From contig BTPG01000004.1 in the NCBI GenBank assembly GCA_036245525.1, positions 159,512,552 through 159,576,551 on the forward strand: a stretch of 64,000 nt of DNA. The letters are read 5' to 3'. Positions within the stretch are counted from its first letter, which is position 1. Every line of letters starts with the position of its first letter. Position numbers and translations under genes: made by a program. Below, piece after piece: positions 39,418-50,393 of this stretch. This DNA is from Semisulcospira habei. Taxonomy: Eukaryota; Mollusca; Gastropoda; Semisulcospiridae. The notes under the pieces were generated by a model. That model was not told the origin of the DNA, searched no databases, and saw only the letters and a program-made list of their open reading frames with translations.

Positions 39418-40630
39418 GTCTAGAATCAAATAGTGCAATGTGTACAAATCGATCTTTAAAGGGTCATCAGTTACAAGTATGTAATCCTACCCTCAGCAAA
39501 AAAAAAAAAAAAAGAACGCCCTGAGATAAAGTAACTATGCAGTGCCGCTAGTTGGCAAATTAACCATACACGAAGTCCGTTTCTTCACTATACTACTGAC
39601 TAACCAAATGTTCTTCTAATAATTATTGTTTCTGACTAATAACGCCTCATTGAGTCTACAGATTGTCATATATGTGTCACGAAAACGACCCGACCAAATA
39701 CACGCATAGTTTCTTAAACAAGTTCATTTTTATCGCGACGCTGCATAACACTTATTTTTTATTTATCATATACATAAATAAAAGTGCCAAACACTCCAGC
39801 ATCAAACAGTATGAGTCATTTTGTCCTTCTTGATCTCTGAAGTGTCTTCAGTTACACGTTTGTAACCCTTCCCCTACCCCCTCCCCAACCCCCCCCCCTC
39901 CCATCCCCCCCCTTACATCCCCCACTCCACCCCCACCCCTCCCCCCCAAAAAAAAGAAAAGAACGCCCTAAGTAACATAAAACTATGTGGCGACGTTGGC
40001 AGTCGAATTCACCATGTCACACACAAAGTCTGTTTCATCACTATACCTCACCAAAATATTTGTTCTGTTAACCTGATGTAACCGTTTCTAATAGTGCCTT
40101 ATGGAGTCTACAGAGTGCTGTATTTGTCTCGAAAAGATGTCTGATCAAACACAATGGTGGTTCTATAAGTTCAACCCAACACCGCGTAGCATCTATATAA
40201 GTGAAATACAATTTACAAATAAACAGAAGCGCCAGACACTCTAGAATCAAACAGTACAAGCCATTTTGTCCTTATTGACATCTATAGTGTCATCAGTTAC
40301 ACCTTTATAATGCTACCCCCTATGTAAATGATGATCTGATGTACAGTAACGATGCAGTGTGGCTGATTGGAAATTTTCTCATATATCACGCACACACAAC
40401 CTTACAATCACTAAATATCTCACCAGATTCTACTTCCATTAAGCAATGATAATCTTTTCTCGTGATTTCAACATAGCCGAGTAAACATATAGCTGTTTTA
40501 CTATTAGGAAAGAGACCCGACAGAACCGGTTTGCCAAACGTGTCCAATTTAAAAGCAGCGGAACACATCAAATGTTACTTATTCCATATAATCAGATACA
40601 TAAATAGAAGCGCTAAACACTCTAGAATCA
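39418..40630. repeat. Satellite-like array, about three diverged 380-440-bp monomers
   Basis: The block CTAGAATCAAA...CATCAGTTACA...GTAATCCTACC at 39419-39490 returns near 39800-39870 and 40235-40320. The start of a fourth (AACACTCTAGAATCAAATG) lies near 40615. Between them GAGTCTACAG and AAGTCYGTTTC words recur at similar spacing. Monomers are diverged by substitutions and indels. No coding sequence. Confidence 0.75.
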
Positions 40631-40681
40631 AATGCTAAAGTAAGGGAGAGATTAGGATAATGACATTTGAAAACCACCTGT

Positions 40682-40820
40682 CATAATGACCGAGTTGATG
40701 TCTAAAGCAAAGTTATTTCAATCACGACCACACATAGCTCAACCCCACCTATGTCACAATGACCGAGTTGATGTCTAAAGCAAAGCTATTTCAATCACGA
40801 CCACACATAGCTCAAACCAA
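40682..40820. repeat. ~73-bp direct duplication
   Basis: TAATGACCGAGTTGATGTCT to CACACATAGCTCAA is repeated in tandem with one or two differences (starting about 40684 and 40757). Confidence 0.88.
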
Positions 40821-40984
40821 ATAATGCAAATGTATTTTGAGAGATCGACAGTACCGTTTTCTGAGGAACGCTATTTCACACACAGACAGGATTTCTCAGG
40901 AATCGGCTAGCTAACAGCAGCTGACTGAGCTTGTCAGCTTTAAAAATTAAAAATAAAAAACATGCTAAGCAGACGATCAGCTAG

Positions 40985-41235
40985 TTAAGTAATCCTACCA
41001 CAGTCAATAACACAACATCAACAACTCTTTAAGTAAATTACAAGTACTTGATCAGGTAACCTATAAGTTACCTACAACTAACAAGTAATTCTTTGTAAGT
41101 AACTTTACAAGTTCTTATAAGTTAGTTGACATAAGTTCTTATAAGTGACTTAGAATAAGTACTTGTAAGTGACTTGACCTAAGTTCTTGTCTCAAGTCAT
41201 CAAGTTACTTGGACAAATTTGCCAAGTTACTTGGA
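40985..41235. repeat. Polinton subterminal-type segment (relic D, part 1)
   Basis: Rich in AAGTTCTTATAAGT, AAGTGACTTG and TAAGTAACTTTAC words like 4620-4860 and 56690-56860, which adjoin the 228-aa gene in Polintons A and B. No such gene adjoins it here. Confidence 0.55.
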
Positions 41236-42714
41236 CAGTGGGGTGTATGGGGTGTCTGGAGAGAGGTATGTGATGAAGCTCTATGCTCGTGCATAGTGCT
41301 CACACATTAGGGTTAGTACGGTACGGTTTTTGTTAGCAGGTTGTTTGTGCCGATAGTCCGTGAGGCCGAGATCCACGTGAAATCTTTAAGACATGGTTAA
41401 CACGGGGAGCGTTAGTGAGTTGTAGGCAGAAGTTTAGTCAAGAGCAGAAATACGTTAGTACAGGCTTTCTTGTCAAAGGGATCAGATGTGTTTGAGATAC
41501 CTAGCCCGTATTCCAAGACTCTGAAGCCTAGAATTCAGGTATGTTTCTATATATGTAGTATTGATAGTTGTTTAGTTAAGGACAGTATGCGTTGGTAAGA
41601 ATAATGTGGTTGTATAGCGTTGTCTGGTTTGGTTCAGCTATGTTGGGTTTCGTATACAGTTATTTACCGAGTTGAATAACTAAAGATGCGAGGTGTGTAT
41701 GCTTAAGTCGCTATGAAGGTAGTACGCGGTTGGTTAAGCATAGTCTTTTCCAGTGTATAGAGTAATGTATAGTCTGTTTCAAGATAGTGACAGAGATATG
41801 GGGGGTGTAATGAAAGTTCGGTTATGAAGCACGTGTGTGTGAATGAAAGTGTGAGTTGTTTGTATCGGCCAGGTTACGTGATGTTTCTCATGTCATCCAA
41901 TTTGTTGTGTGTTTAGCAAGCATTACGTTTTGGATCCTTGTTGTTGTGTTTAGAGTGCTTGTAAAGAGTGGAACGACGGACGCCGAGACGTCGGTCACAG
42001 GCGGGACCTAACGTGAGGTCATCCCTCCAGCTCTTCACTCAGAGTGAGTCTGATCGGGACCAAGCTACCCGGATCATAGCGACAACTGCGCTACGGTACG
42101 AGGACGTCCGTGTTAAAGACACAGGACGACAGGAAAGAGCATACAACGGACTTGCACACCTAGATGTGAGAAGGACCAACGTAACCAGGCAATAACATCA
42201 AACAGGTTGGAGACTCGGAGAACTGATACCTAGCCTGGCAAGGATATTGTGTGTGTGTATGTGATATTAAGACGTGATAGTGGGGAAGGAGTGATGTATA
42301 TAGTTTGATAGTTTTGTGAGCATTCTACTTTTATTGTTTAATAGTGTATAAAAGTTACTTTAGAAAGGGAGCCCGTGTGTTGAGTTTTACCGCATGAATG
42401 CGCCCGTCTGAGTCAGTGGCGGTGTATGCGTCTGTTGTGCGAGAGTCTGTGCATACGACTGTGGGCAAGTCTGCGTGCATTACAAGGTAGTACCTTTGTA
42501 AACCTGGCAGCAGCACCCATCTGGGTGGACGGGAGCACTGGTCCTCACCCAGCACTCAACTCTCACTTCTGGCTCCAAGAAAGCTGTTAGGGATAACAGT
42601 GGCCACACCCTGGTAAACCGCTTCTGCTGGCGGGCTAAACGATGTGAGGGGCCAATATGTTGTTACTCATTGGTGGGCAGACCGAGCTCAACAGTCCTGA
42701 ACGACAGTCGGTCT
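41236..42714. other. No gene recognised
   Basis: About 1.5 kb without a convincing ORF. The 75-codon frame at 41968-42195 has no recognisable feature. TG-rich stretches occur at 41825-41850 and 42250-42262. Confidence 0.5.
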
Positions 42715-42797
42715 AGGGGACAAGTCTATGTCCTCCACCTTAACAGGAAAATCATTGAAGTTGAGTTCGTTCACAAATTTGGCGTAGTTAGATAAGA
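42715..42797 (-). pseudogene. Fragment of a Polinton polB gene (relic D, part 2)
   Basis: About 80 bp with CAAGTCTATGTCCTCCACCT and TTGAGTTCGTTCACAAATTT. It matches the minus-strand polB of copy B at 49040-49120 except for a short internal deletion. It corresponds to residues of about 185-215 of the element A polymerase. It lies about 300 bp outside copy B, so it is a separate relic or a rearranged piece. Confidence 0.8.
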
Positions 42798-43106
42798 GAG
42801 AGGGAAAGTGAGAGGCCCATCCCAACCCTTTCATAACATAAGGTATCTCTGATTAATTAACCAATTAAGCCAATCATCTTCCATCATCCCCACCACCTCT
42901 TTGTTTGCCTAAATATATTAGATTTATTTAAAAAATTTTTGAAGCAACGTTTTTGATCAGCTGCCAACCCGAGATTATTAAGGCAGATCCCCCACCCCAC
43001 CTAAATCAATAATGCCACATTGTCCTTTTAAACAAAAGCTAATTAGAATATCAACAGTCACAGTGAGATTAATTATAGAATCAAGATTAATATATTACAG
43101 TATAAA

Positions 43107-43543
43107 ATGAATCAGACGAATTACTTCATCTAAGCGATATCTGCACTGTAGAGAACAAAGACTTAGACTCTAAAAAACAGCGCCTTCTCTCTGTAGTTGT
43201 TTCTGGCAAATCAAAAGCTTATCTCAGAAAACAATACATGACAGAAGATATAGAATCCCTTGGCACCCACGAGCTAATCAAACTACATGCTAAGTATGAA
43301 AATCACATTGGTTCACTAATGACTCATGACTTAAGTCGATCTCTCGTGTGCCTATACACAAAAGCTGTTAGTCACTTTTTACCTGTCGATAGTGACAGTC
43401 TATCACACGATCTCGAAAGCAACCCTATTGCTTCAAGTTCAATTGGTAAATTAGCATGCTTCATGTTTTACAAGTTTGGAAATTACCTTGCACCTGTGGT
43501 AAGCTTGCTTCTTACTGAGAGTCATGTTGATTTTTCTATTTAA
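43107..43543 (+). pseudogene. Copy B homologue of the 175-aa terminal gene
   Basis: Starts at the same ATG context as in A (TATAAAATG). A one-base loss within the first ten codons stops the frame. From about 43150 the homologous frame continues through TEDIESL and LSRSLVCLYTKAV to a stop after VDFSI, slightly earlier than in A. Confidence 0.85.
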
Positions 43544-43563
43544 TAAATTCTAAAGCAGAAGAA

Positions 43564-43988
43564 AATGGACGACACCCAGATGACCCCAAGCCAAGCCCAT
43601 TCATGATGCAGGTTCAAACTGTGAAGCCCAGGCAGGATTGAGGTGGGAAAAAATTCCAGCTTCAGGCTTTAACAGAAAAAGCTCATGTAACTGACCCACC
43701 ACCAACAGCACCGGCCCCAGCACCGGTATCACTATCAACCCCACCCCAATCACCAGCTCAACAAAGTGAGAGACAAACAACTGAGTCTAAACCTGAAATA
43801 ACAAAATATATAGTTGGCGGATTTGTTGTTGGATTTGGTTACGTAGTTACCAATTATACAACAAACAAAAAAAAAATACAAACCACACACAAACAGTGTC
43901 CCAAAAATCAGACACTCCAAAAATAAAGCAAGAAGTCTCCACATTACCAGCAGCACCAAAATCGTACGACCCATTTTACATGCAGTAA
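43564..43988 (+). pseudogene. Copy B homologue of the 154-aa proline-rich membrane protein
   Basis: Homologous pieces appear in shifting frames: the start after GAAGAAA, the EKAHVTD region, a proline-rich segment, the membrane segment (VGGFVVGFGYV) and the DPFYMQ-like end. An A-run near 43869 accounts for one frame change. Confidence 0.8.
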
Positions 43989-44025
43989 ATAACCTTAATA
44001 TTTTAATTTTGTGACATAAGAAAAG

Positions 44026-44256
44026 ATGAGTGACACAATAAACACAACGAACCTTGTCTATCACTCTGCTGTAATAAGTGGACTAGCAGTAGCTTACACT
44101 ATGCTAGGGCGAAGTCTTCTCAAAATGCGTTCCGCAGACCTGGGCAAATTAGATTTTGAAGACAGTGCTAAGCTAGTAGCAGTTGTCACAGTGTCAATTG
44201 CCACAAAAGACTTTCTCGTCAAGCAAGGAATTATTCCAGAAAATGTATCTATGTAA
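44026..44256 (+). CDS. Copy B 76-aa small membrane protein, intact
   Basis: Same length as in element A, with the same hydrophobic N-terminal half and the same VKQGIIPENVSM ending. There are only scattered substitutions (for example AYTMLGRSLLKM). Intact although both neighbours are broken, but at this size chance survival cannot be excluded. Confidence 0.8.
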   Translation: MSDTINTTNLVYHSAVISGLAVAYTMLGRSLLKMRSADLGKLDFEDSAKLVAVVTVSIATKDFLVKQGIIPENVSM

Positions 44257-44263
44257 ATAAAAA

Positions 44264-44690
44264 ATGGCAACTTTGGCTGTTATCGTTGGTGGCGCTGTTT
44301 TGTTAATGCATTGGCATTTAGCGGGTCAAATGTTCTCTTTTCAAAAGTGAGTAGAGAGGAATCTGTAGAAGAAATGAGGCATCACAACGAGGCATCAGAG
44401 AAATTAGCACAAGCTCAGCAGGTGTACGAGAAACAAAAAAATTGAAAAACTTGATTTTATCAATGAAAAACTCAGGCTGGAAGGTCACGCACAGCATACA
44501 TTTTCAAATGTTGATGATGTCATCAAAAGAATACTACCTTGTTACTGGTGAAGACATGACCATCCCACAGCCAAAACGTAGCAACTACTACCAACCCAGC
44601 ACACAACAAAGAAACGGAGAAATAATATTTGTTTTAGTAGGAATGACATTTGTATATTTTACAGAAGTTTTAATTGCTAGAAAAAAATGA
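44264..44690 (+). pseudogene. Copy B homologue of the 144-aa coiled-coil membrane protein
   Basis: The start follows AAATAAAAA. At least two frameshifts occur (near 44300 and 44430). The C-terminal part from about 44520 is open and retains the FVLVGMTFVYF membrane segment. It overlaps the integrase start as in A. Confidence 0.82.
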
Positions 44691-45465
44691 CTGATGCCGG
44701 GGCTAAGCTATCAAAAATATATTACTCCCCGATTGGCTACTGGAAAAGAAAAACTGCAATAGAGAAATTCCATACAGCTGTGGGTGGTGATGTGATGCTC
44801 AGTGAAGTGAAACAGTGGCTCCAAAAACAGGCCATTTGGCAAATTTACCTGGGCCCAGAAAAATAACAAAACCTCATTTTGAAAACACTACCCCTAATGA
44901 CACCCTTCAAATGGATTTATTGTTCCTGCTGCATGATACAATAAGAAAGAAATGATACAAATATGCATTAACTGTTGTCGACATAGCTTCAAGGTACAAG
45001 GACGCTGAACCCATAACTGACAAGAATGCTAGTACTCTAGCCACAGCGTTAATATTGATTTATAGTCGAGGTCCTTTAAAATACCCTAGGCTTGTACAAG
45101 TTGATGATGGAAGTGAATTCAAAGGTGCTGTTAATCAATTATTTACAAAGCATGGTGTACTGGTTAGACGTGGCATACCAGGCATGCACAGATCACAGGC
45201 AATTGTTGAGATTTTTAACAAACAATTATCAGAGAGACTTTTCTATCAGTTTTCTAAGGAACTCATGCATGATGCACGTAACACTGCGTGGGTTAACAGA
45301 TTATCATCTGTGATAAAAGCAATGAATAACGAGGGCCACCCCAAACCGGCTGATGCTATATTAAATTAAAAACAATGCCACCAGTATCAGGGTCGACAAG
45401 ACCAGGGCTAAAAACAACAACACCACCTGAAACACCTGCCCGTTTTTATTCACAATTTTTTGTCT
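44687..45465 (+). pseudogene. Copy B integrase, frameshifted and truncated
   Basis: Begins MTDAGAKLSKIYYSP, supporting the start chosen in A. Frames change near 44855 and a TGA stands at about 44954. The region with the VDDGSEF and RSQAIVEIFNK motifs is open (45055-45369), but the asparagine after the catalytic glutamate is changed to isoleucine. The C-terminal region ends at a LINE insertion near 45465. Confidence 0.88.
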
Positions 45466-47510
45466 AATTGGTCGTTCCATGTCTGTGAGGGCTCCACCCT
45501 CCCTGACTCCTTTCAACAGGTGATGGGTGTCTCGCAGGGCAGCATTCTATCTTCTGTTTTATTTAGCATTAAAATAAATAACATTGTAAAGGCCGACAAG
45601 GATGATTCTGAATGCTCTTTGTTTGTGGACGACTTTGCATTGTGTGCACGAGGTTGAGGACTTACGTCCCTTGAGAGGCACTTGCAGATGTGCGTTGATC
45701 GCATCCAGGGGTGGGTGTCTCTCAACGGATTCAGGTTCTCGCCCTCCAAGACAGTCTGTGTGCATTTTACTAACCAGATGAAATTTTTTCCAGAACCTAG
45801 CCTGAGCATTGCTGGAGTGCCAATTAAGATGGCCGAAGAGGCAAAGTTTTTGGGGGTCATCAAAAGATTGACCTTCTGCAACCATGTTAACTACCTTAGA
45901 ACCTCTTGTCGGAAGGCCCTCGACATTCTTCATGTCGTTGGTCGTACTGACTGGGGTGCAGACCGCATTGTCTTACTTCAACTGTATCGGGCCGTTGTTC
46001 GGTCCAAATTGGATTATGGCTCTGTGGTATATGGCTCTACAGCGTCTGAACACAATTCACCATCAAGGTCTGCGCATATGTCTGAGAGCCTTCAGGACAT
46101 CTCCAGTTCCTAGTCTGTATGCAGAGGCAGGGGAGCCTTCTCTCAGGCTCCGCTGCATCCGCTTCATGCTCAGCTACGTTCTGAGGCTGAAGGCCCATTC
46201 AGACAATCCTGCCTATGATTGTGTTTTTAACCCGTCGTTTGCAGAGATTTATGATGCCCATCCGGGAGCTGTCCGTCCACTTTCCTTCCGTGTCCGACCT
46301 CATCTGCAGGTGGCCGGAGTGGACCTGGACAAAGTTTCTGAATCTCTGCAACACATCACTGCACCCTGACTACTACCAGTTCCTGACATCTTGGCTGGAC
46401 TTGACCACCCACAAGAACGATTGTACTCCATAAACCATATACCAACAGAGCCTCAATGAACTCCTTTCAATTTTTCCTGGCTATTGTCGTCTTTATTCGG
46501 ATGGGTCCATGTCTGAGGATGGGAGAGTGGCTGCGGCTGCAGTGTCCTCTCGCCATCCCTGACGCCCATTTAAACTCCGCCTCCCTGACCATTCCCCTGT
46601 ATTTAGTGCAGAACTGCAGGCAATTCTGCTGGCACTCAAGCATGCCTATCAGTCTAGGGAAAGGAACTTCCTGATTCTGTCTGACTCTTTCTGCCCTGCA
46701 GGCCCTTCAGGGCGCAGGAACAGACCACCCACTGCTGGTGCAGATTAGAGAGCTCTACGCAGACTTGATGAAGAAATATTATGACATCATTTTTATTTGG
46801 GTCCCTGGCCATGTGGGCATCGAAGGCAACAGAATCACAGATTCTGCTGCCAACAGTGCCCGCAGTGACCCTGTCCCTGACACAAGACTGTTTATAGTGA
46901 TTTTAAACCTGTGATTAGTGCGTACATAGCCCGCGAGTGGCAGTCTGAGTGGGACAAAGAGGAAGGGAACAAGCTGCATGAAGCTCTTCCTATGGTGTCC
47001 GACAGTCTACCTTTCCTCTGCTGCAGCCGCCGTGAGGAGACTGTCCTTACTCGGCTCTACATCGGGTACATGTATGTTACGCACTCTTACTTACTTAAAC
47101 AGGATGAGCGTCCATGGTGTTTTGCCTGTGATGAGCAGTTTTCTGTTCAACACTTTTTGCTGTGTTGTGCCGATCTAATTGACACGAGATATAAACACTT
47201 CACAGCAGACTCCTTGAAGGTTTTGTTCCAGGATGTTCCTCCGGACAAAATCTTCAATTTCTTGAGTGAATGCAATATTTTTAACAAGATCTGAGCATTC
47301 ATAGATTGTGAATTTCTTTATTTTGCCCTTTTTGAGAGTCTGTAGACATTTCTTTAAAAACTCATGCGACATTTTAGCCTGACATTTCTTTAAAAACTCG
47401 TGCGACATTTTAGCCTGACATATTTTTAAGATATATTTACATCTTGTCTTAAGACCTTGCTTTTAGTCTGGCTGACCAGATTTTTACCCATCCCGCCCAA
47501 ATAACCAAAA
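45465..47510 (+). pseudogene. 5'-truncated LINE with reverse transcriptase and RNase H, inside Polinton B
   Basis: It begins in the reverse transcriptase (QQVMGVSQGSILSSVLFS, then SLFVDDFAL as the catalytic block). It continues through SKTVCVHF, FLGVIKR and LDYGSVVYG. An RNase H domain is recognisable at about 46495-46870 (SDGSMSEDG, ELQAILLALKHAY, WVPGHVGIEGN). A cysteine-rich C-terminus with RPWCFACDEQFSVQHFLLCC follows. Several frame changes and a stop at 45656-45658 occur. RNase H places it in the I/Jockey-like group. The 3' region holds two 33-bp repeats (47345-47415). About 1.75 kb of polB is missing here. Confidence 0.85.
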
Positions 47511-49297
47511 CCTTTCCTCAAACACAACCCAGTCACTGATGTACTCATAAGGGTAGACACCGTTTTTGATTAACTCTGGCTCAAAATATAATAATAATAA
47601 GCGCATTAAATAGGCGCTTTATCCCAATTGAAAATCGGCTCAAAGCGCCGCCGCGAACCCAACAAGCACGCTCACGTGAATCACGCGCATTCACTCACAC
47701 ACTTTACGTAAACACAGAACATTCACGTGGTGCTAAGGGCAAGCTCAAGCGAGCTACTGAAGTTTTTGGAAATTCAAAATCGTTTGTATTTGAAATTTGA
47801 TTAAGTGGGCTGAAACTGATACCAAAGTGGAGGGGGAGGAAGAGCCGGAGTACCTGGGGAAAGAACCCCCGACAGTCCGCCCGAATTAACAGTGACACTT
47901 ACTAGAGGAGAAAAATCCGACGCCGGAACCCGTAATCGAACCTCGCGCCTTTAGCATTGGTGGCAGGCGCCTTAACCACTGTGCCACGGACCGCCCCACG
48001 GACCGAAATATATGATTGTTATTGGAAACTCAGTCAGTCCTTCTGCCAGACTAGCATGTCCTGAGGACAAATGCTGCATGGAGTCAAAAAAGACTAATTT
48101 GTCTAACCTAAAAGTCAAGTATTTTTCAGTTGTCTGAGCAATACAACTATTTTTTTGTAAGACTCATCCACAGCCTGTGTGATAATGTGTGAATCATACC
48201 CCTTGAGATTGTTAAAAAAGATAGGCAACTTATATTTTTGGGGTTCTATTTTTAGTTTTAAGTTACATGCACCATGTGCAGCACCTCTGTAACGCCAGTT
48301 ATGTGGTCTTGGTCGTGAACTTTATCTCCACCCAGGAGTTGTTTACAAATCCAACATACCTCTGCTGTATTAAAATTTAGTTCATCCTCTTGTGTTATCA
48401 CCATAGGCATCTGACATGATGTGACATTTTGTACTATGCTGCTGTACAGTTGCCTCATTTCTGTTAAAAACACACCTGCTGCATTTCACCTCTGTAGATA
48501 ACAGGTTCTGTATGCTCACCATCTGACCTAACAAGAATGTATCCGAAAGAACACACCACTTGGTCACTCAAGTTTACAGTCTTTGGTAATGATTCTGGAA
48601 CAGGACCTTCATATGGTACTACCAGTGATTCAAAATCAGCATACACTACAAACGGCAGCTTTTGCTGATTACCATAGTTTTTTTTTTTAAATAAACCTGG
48701 CTACCAGGATCTGGATACTTAAGTATTGTTTGAATGTCATCAGCTGACCTACAATGCTGGGCATGTTTGTGTGCTACTTCAATAGAAGAAAACCTTTGTA
48801 AACATCTTTTACAAAATTCCTGTGTTTTGTTGTATGATCATGAATTAGACGTGACATACTCCTGATAATTGTGTAATGAAAGTTATCTCCGGAGCTTATT
48901 AGCAGAAGGTCAACATGCTTATCTTTTGTCTAACCATAGGTTGGGGCAAGTGGGGATGCTCTAATTGGTTGTAACTTGCTAGGAGACTCAGTATCCCATA
49001 CATACACATTCACAGATATCCCAGGATTTAGTTCTTCAAACAAGTCTATATCCTCCACCTTAACAGGGAATTGTGTGCCACTGAAGTTGAGTTCGTTTAC
49101 AAATTTGGTGTAGTTAGATACACGCTCAGGGTATGTTTTTTCAGGGTGCATATAAACAAGCACACACTACATGAAACAAGAGTGATCATTGTTTTAATAT
49201 TGACGACAGTGCTTTTGTCTACAACCTCTTTTGGTAGTTCTATCCATGATTTGCCTAAAATAGGATGATACCTTGACTGCCTCAGTTGTAGTTCATG
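47511..49297 (-). pseudogene. Copy B polB fragment (N-terminal and exonuclease part)
   Basis: Read downward from 49297 it matches about residues 122-580 of the element A polymerase. It starts at VHELQLRQSRYHP and continues with the YPERVSNYTKFVNEL block, the exonuclease motif YADFESLVVPYE (about 48620-48650), the HNH-like CWICKQ segment and KYFEPELI near 47570. The palm domain is absent. Several frameshifts and a SINE (47591-48005) interrupt it. Confidence 0.9.
47591..48005 (-). mobile_element. tRNA-derived SINE inside polB of copy B
   Basis: Minus orientation. The head at 47918-47998 carries the A-box region (AGTGGTTAAGGCGCCTGCC) and B-box (GGTTCGATTACGG) of a tRNA gene. The tail is an (ATA)n stretch at about 47588-47599. 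The target duplication AAATATA lies at 47584-47590 and 48006-48012, and removal rejoins the polB reading. The head resembles 18880-18955. Confidence 0.88.
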
Positions 49298-49299
49298 TA

Positions 49300-49363
49300 C
49301 ATACAATACAATACAATACAATACAATACAATACAATACAATACAATACAATACAATACAATA
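49300..49363. repeat. (TACAA)n microsatellite
   Basis: About 13 pure 5-bp units, ending in AATACTTTATTAATCCCTCA, which looks like a LINE or SINE 3'-end signature. It abuts the broken polB end. Confidence 0.93.
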
Positions 49364-49434
49364 ATACTTTATTAATCCCTCATGGGGAAATTCACATTTT
49401 TGCCACCACATGTGCTGCTTACATTCACTCACTC

Positions 49435-49791
49435 AAGAGATGTGCAATATAGAGAGCACTGCGACACCTAAATCAATAATGCCGTATCGATAGTTATAAA
49501 TCAGGGTAAATTACGTACGTAATTACGTTACGGTCCAGAATTTCTAATCTCCCGTTATCACAGTTGGCGTTCCTGAGAAATTGCGATGACACTATTTTCA
49601 GTGCAAACTGATTTACTCCAGGTAATATTATATGTCGGCTAATGTGCAAAACAAACTGCTTCATTGACTTAAAATGGTTAGGCAACACCTCTCCCCCCAC
49701 ACACACACATCCTGTACACGCCGTCTCGCCACCCACCCTTTACCCTATACCCCCCACACACATATACCTCACACCCACCCCCACACCCCAC
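49435..49791. repeat. Dispersed repeat R1, copy 1 (cut by gap)
   Basis: Contains GAGATGTGCAATATAGAGAG, the palindrome AATTACGTACGTAATT and CAGTTGGCGTTCCTGAGAAA, and ends in a CA-rich tract running into the N gap. A copy in the opposite orientation lies at 59430-59785. Confidence 0.85.
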
Positions 49792-50291
49792 NNNNNNNNN
49801 NNNNNNNNNNNNNNNNNNNNNNNNNNNNNNNNNNNNNNNNNNNNNNNNNNNNNNNNNNNNNNNNNNNNNNNNNNNNNNNNNNNNNNNNNNNNNNNNNNNN
49901 NNNNNNNNNNNNNNNNNNNNNNNNNNNNNNNNNNNNNNNNNNNNNNNNNNNNNNNNNNNNNNNNNNNNNNNNNNNNNNNNNNNNNNNNNNNNNNNNNNNN
50001 NNNNNNNNNNNNNNNNNNNNNNNNNNNNNNNNNNNNNNNNNNNNNNNNNNNNNNNNNNNNNNNNNNNNNNNNNNNNNNNNNNNNNNNNNNNNNNNNNNNN
50101 NNNNNNNNNNNNNNNNNNNNNNNNNNNNNNNNNNNNNNNNNNNNNNNNNNNNNNNNNNNNNNNNNNNNNNNNNNNNNNNNNNNNNNNNNNNNNNNNNNNN
50201 NNNNNNNNNNNNNNNNNNNNNNNNNNNNNNNNNNNNNNNNNNNNNNNNNNNNNNNNNNNNNNNNNNNNNNNNNNNNNNNNNNNNNNNNNNN
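49792..50291. other. Assembly gap of exactly 500 N
   Basis: Round size, so its true length is probably unknown. By gene order in element A, the missing part should include the polB start, the 115-aa gene and most of the ATPase of copy B. Reading frames across it are meaningless. Confidence 0.98.
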
Positions 50292-50377
50292 TGTAAGAGA
50301 TTAAGTACAAATTCAGTTTTACCACACCCTGTGGCACCACAAAACAATCCACAGTGTGTCATTAAGCTCCGGTTCAT
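50292..50377 (-). CDS. ATP: Copy B packaging ATPase, N-terminal 28 codons only
   Basis: Starts MNRSLMT and includes the Walker A motif GATGCGKT before running into the gap. Two codons present in A after the start are missing. The completeness of the gene cannot be judged. Confidence 0.85.
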
Positions 50378-50393
50378 TTTAATACAATATAAT

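Noticed and set aside
41236..42714. A solo LTR or LTR retrotransposon end
   Set aside because: I looked for matching TG...CA ends, a primer-binding site and a polypurine tract and found no convincing set.
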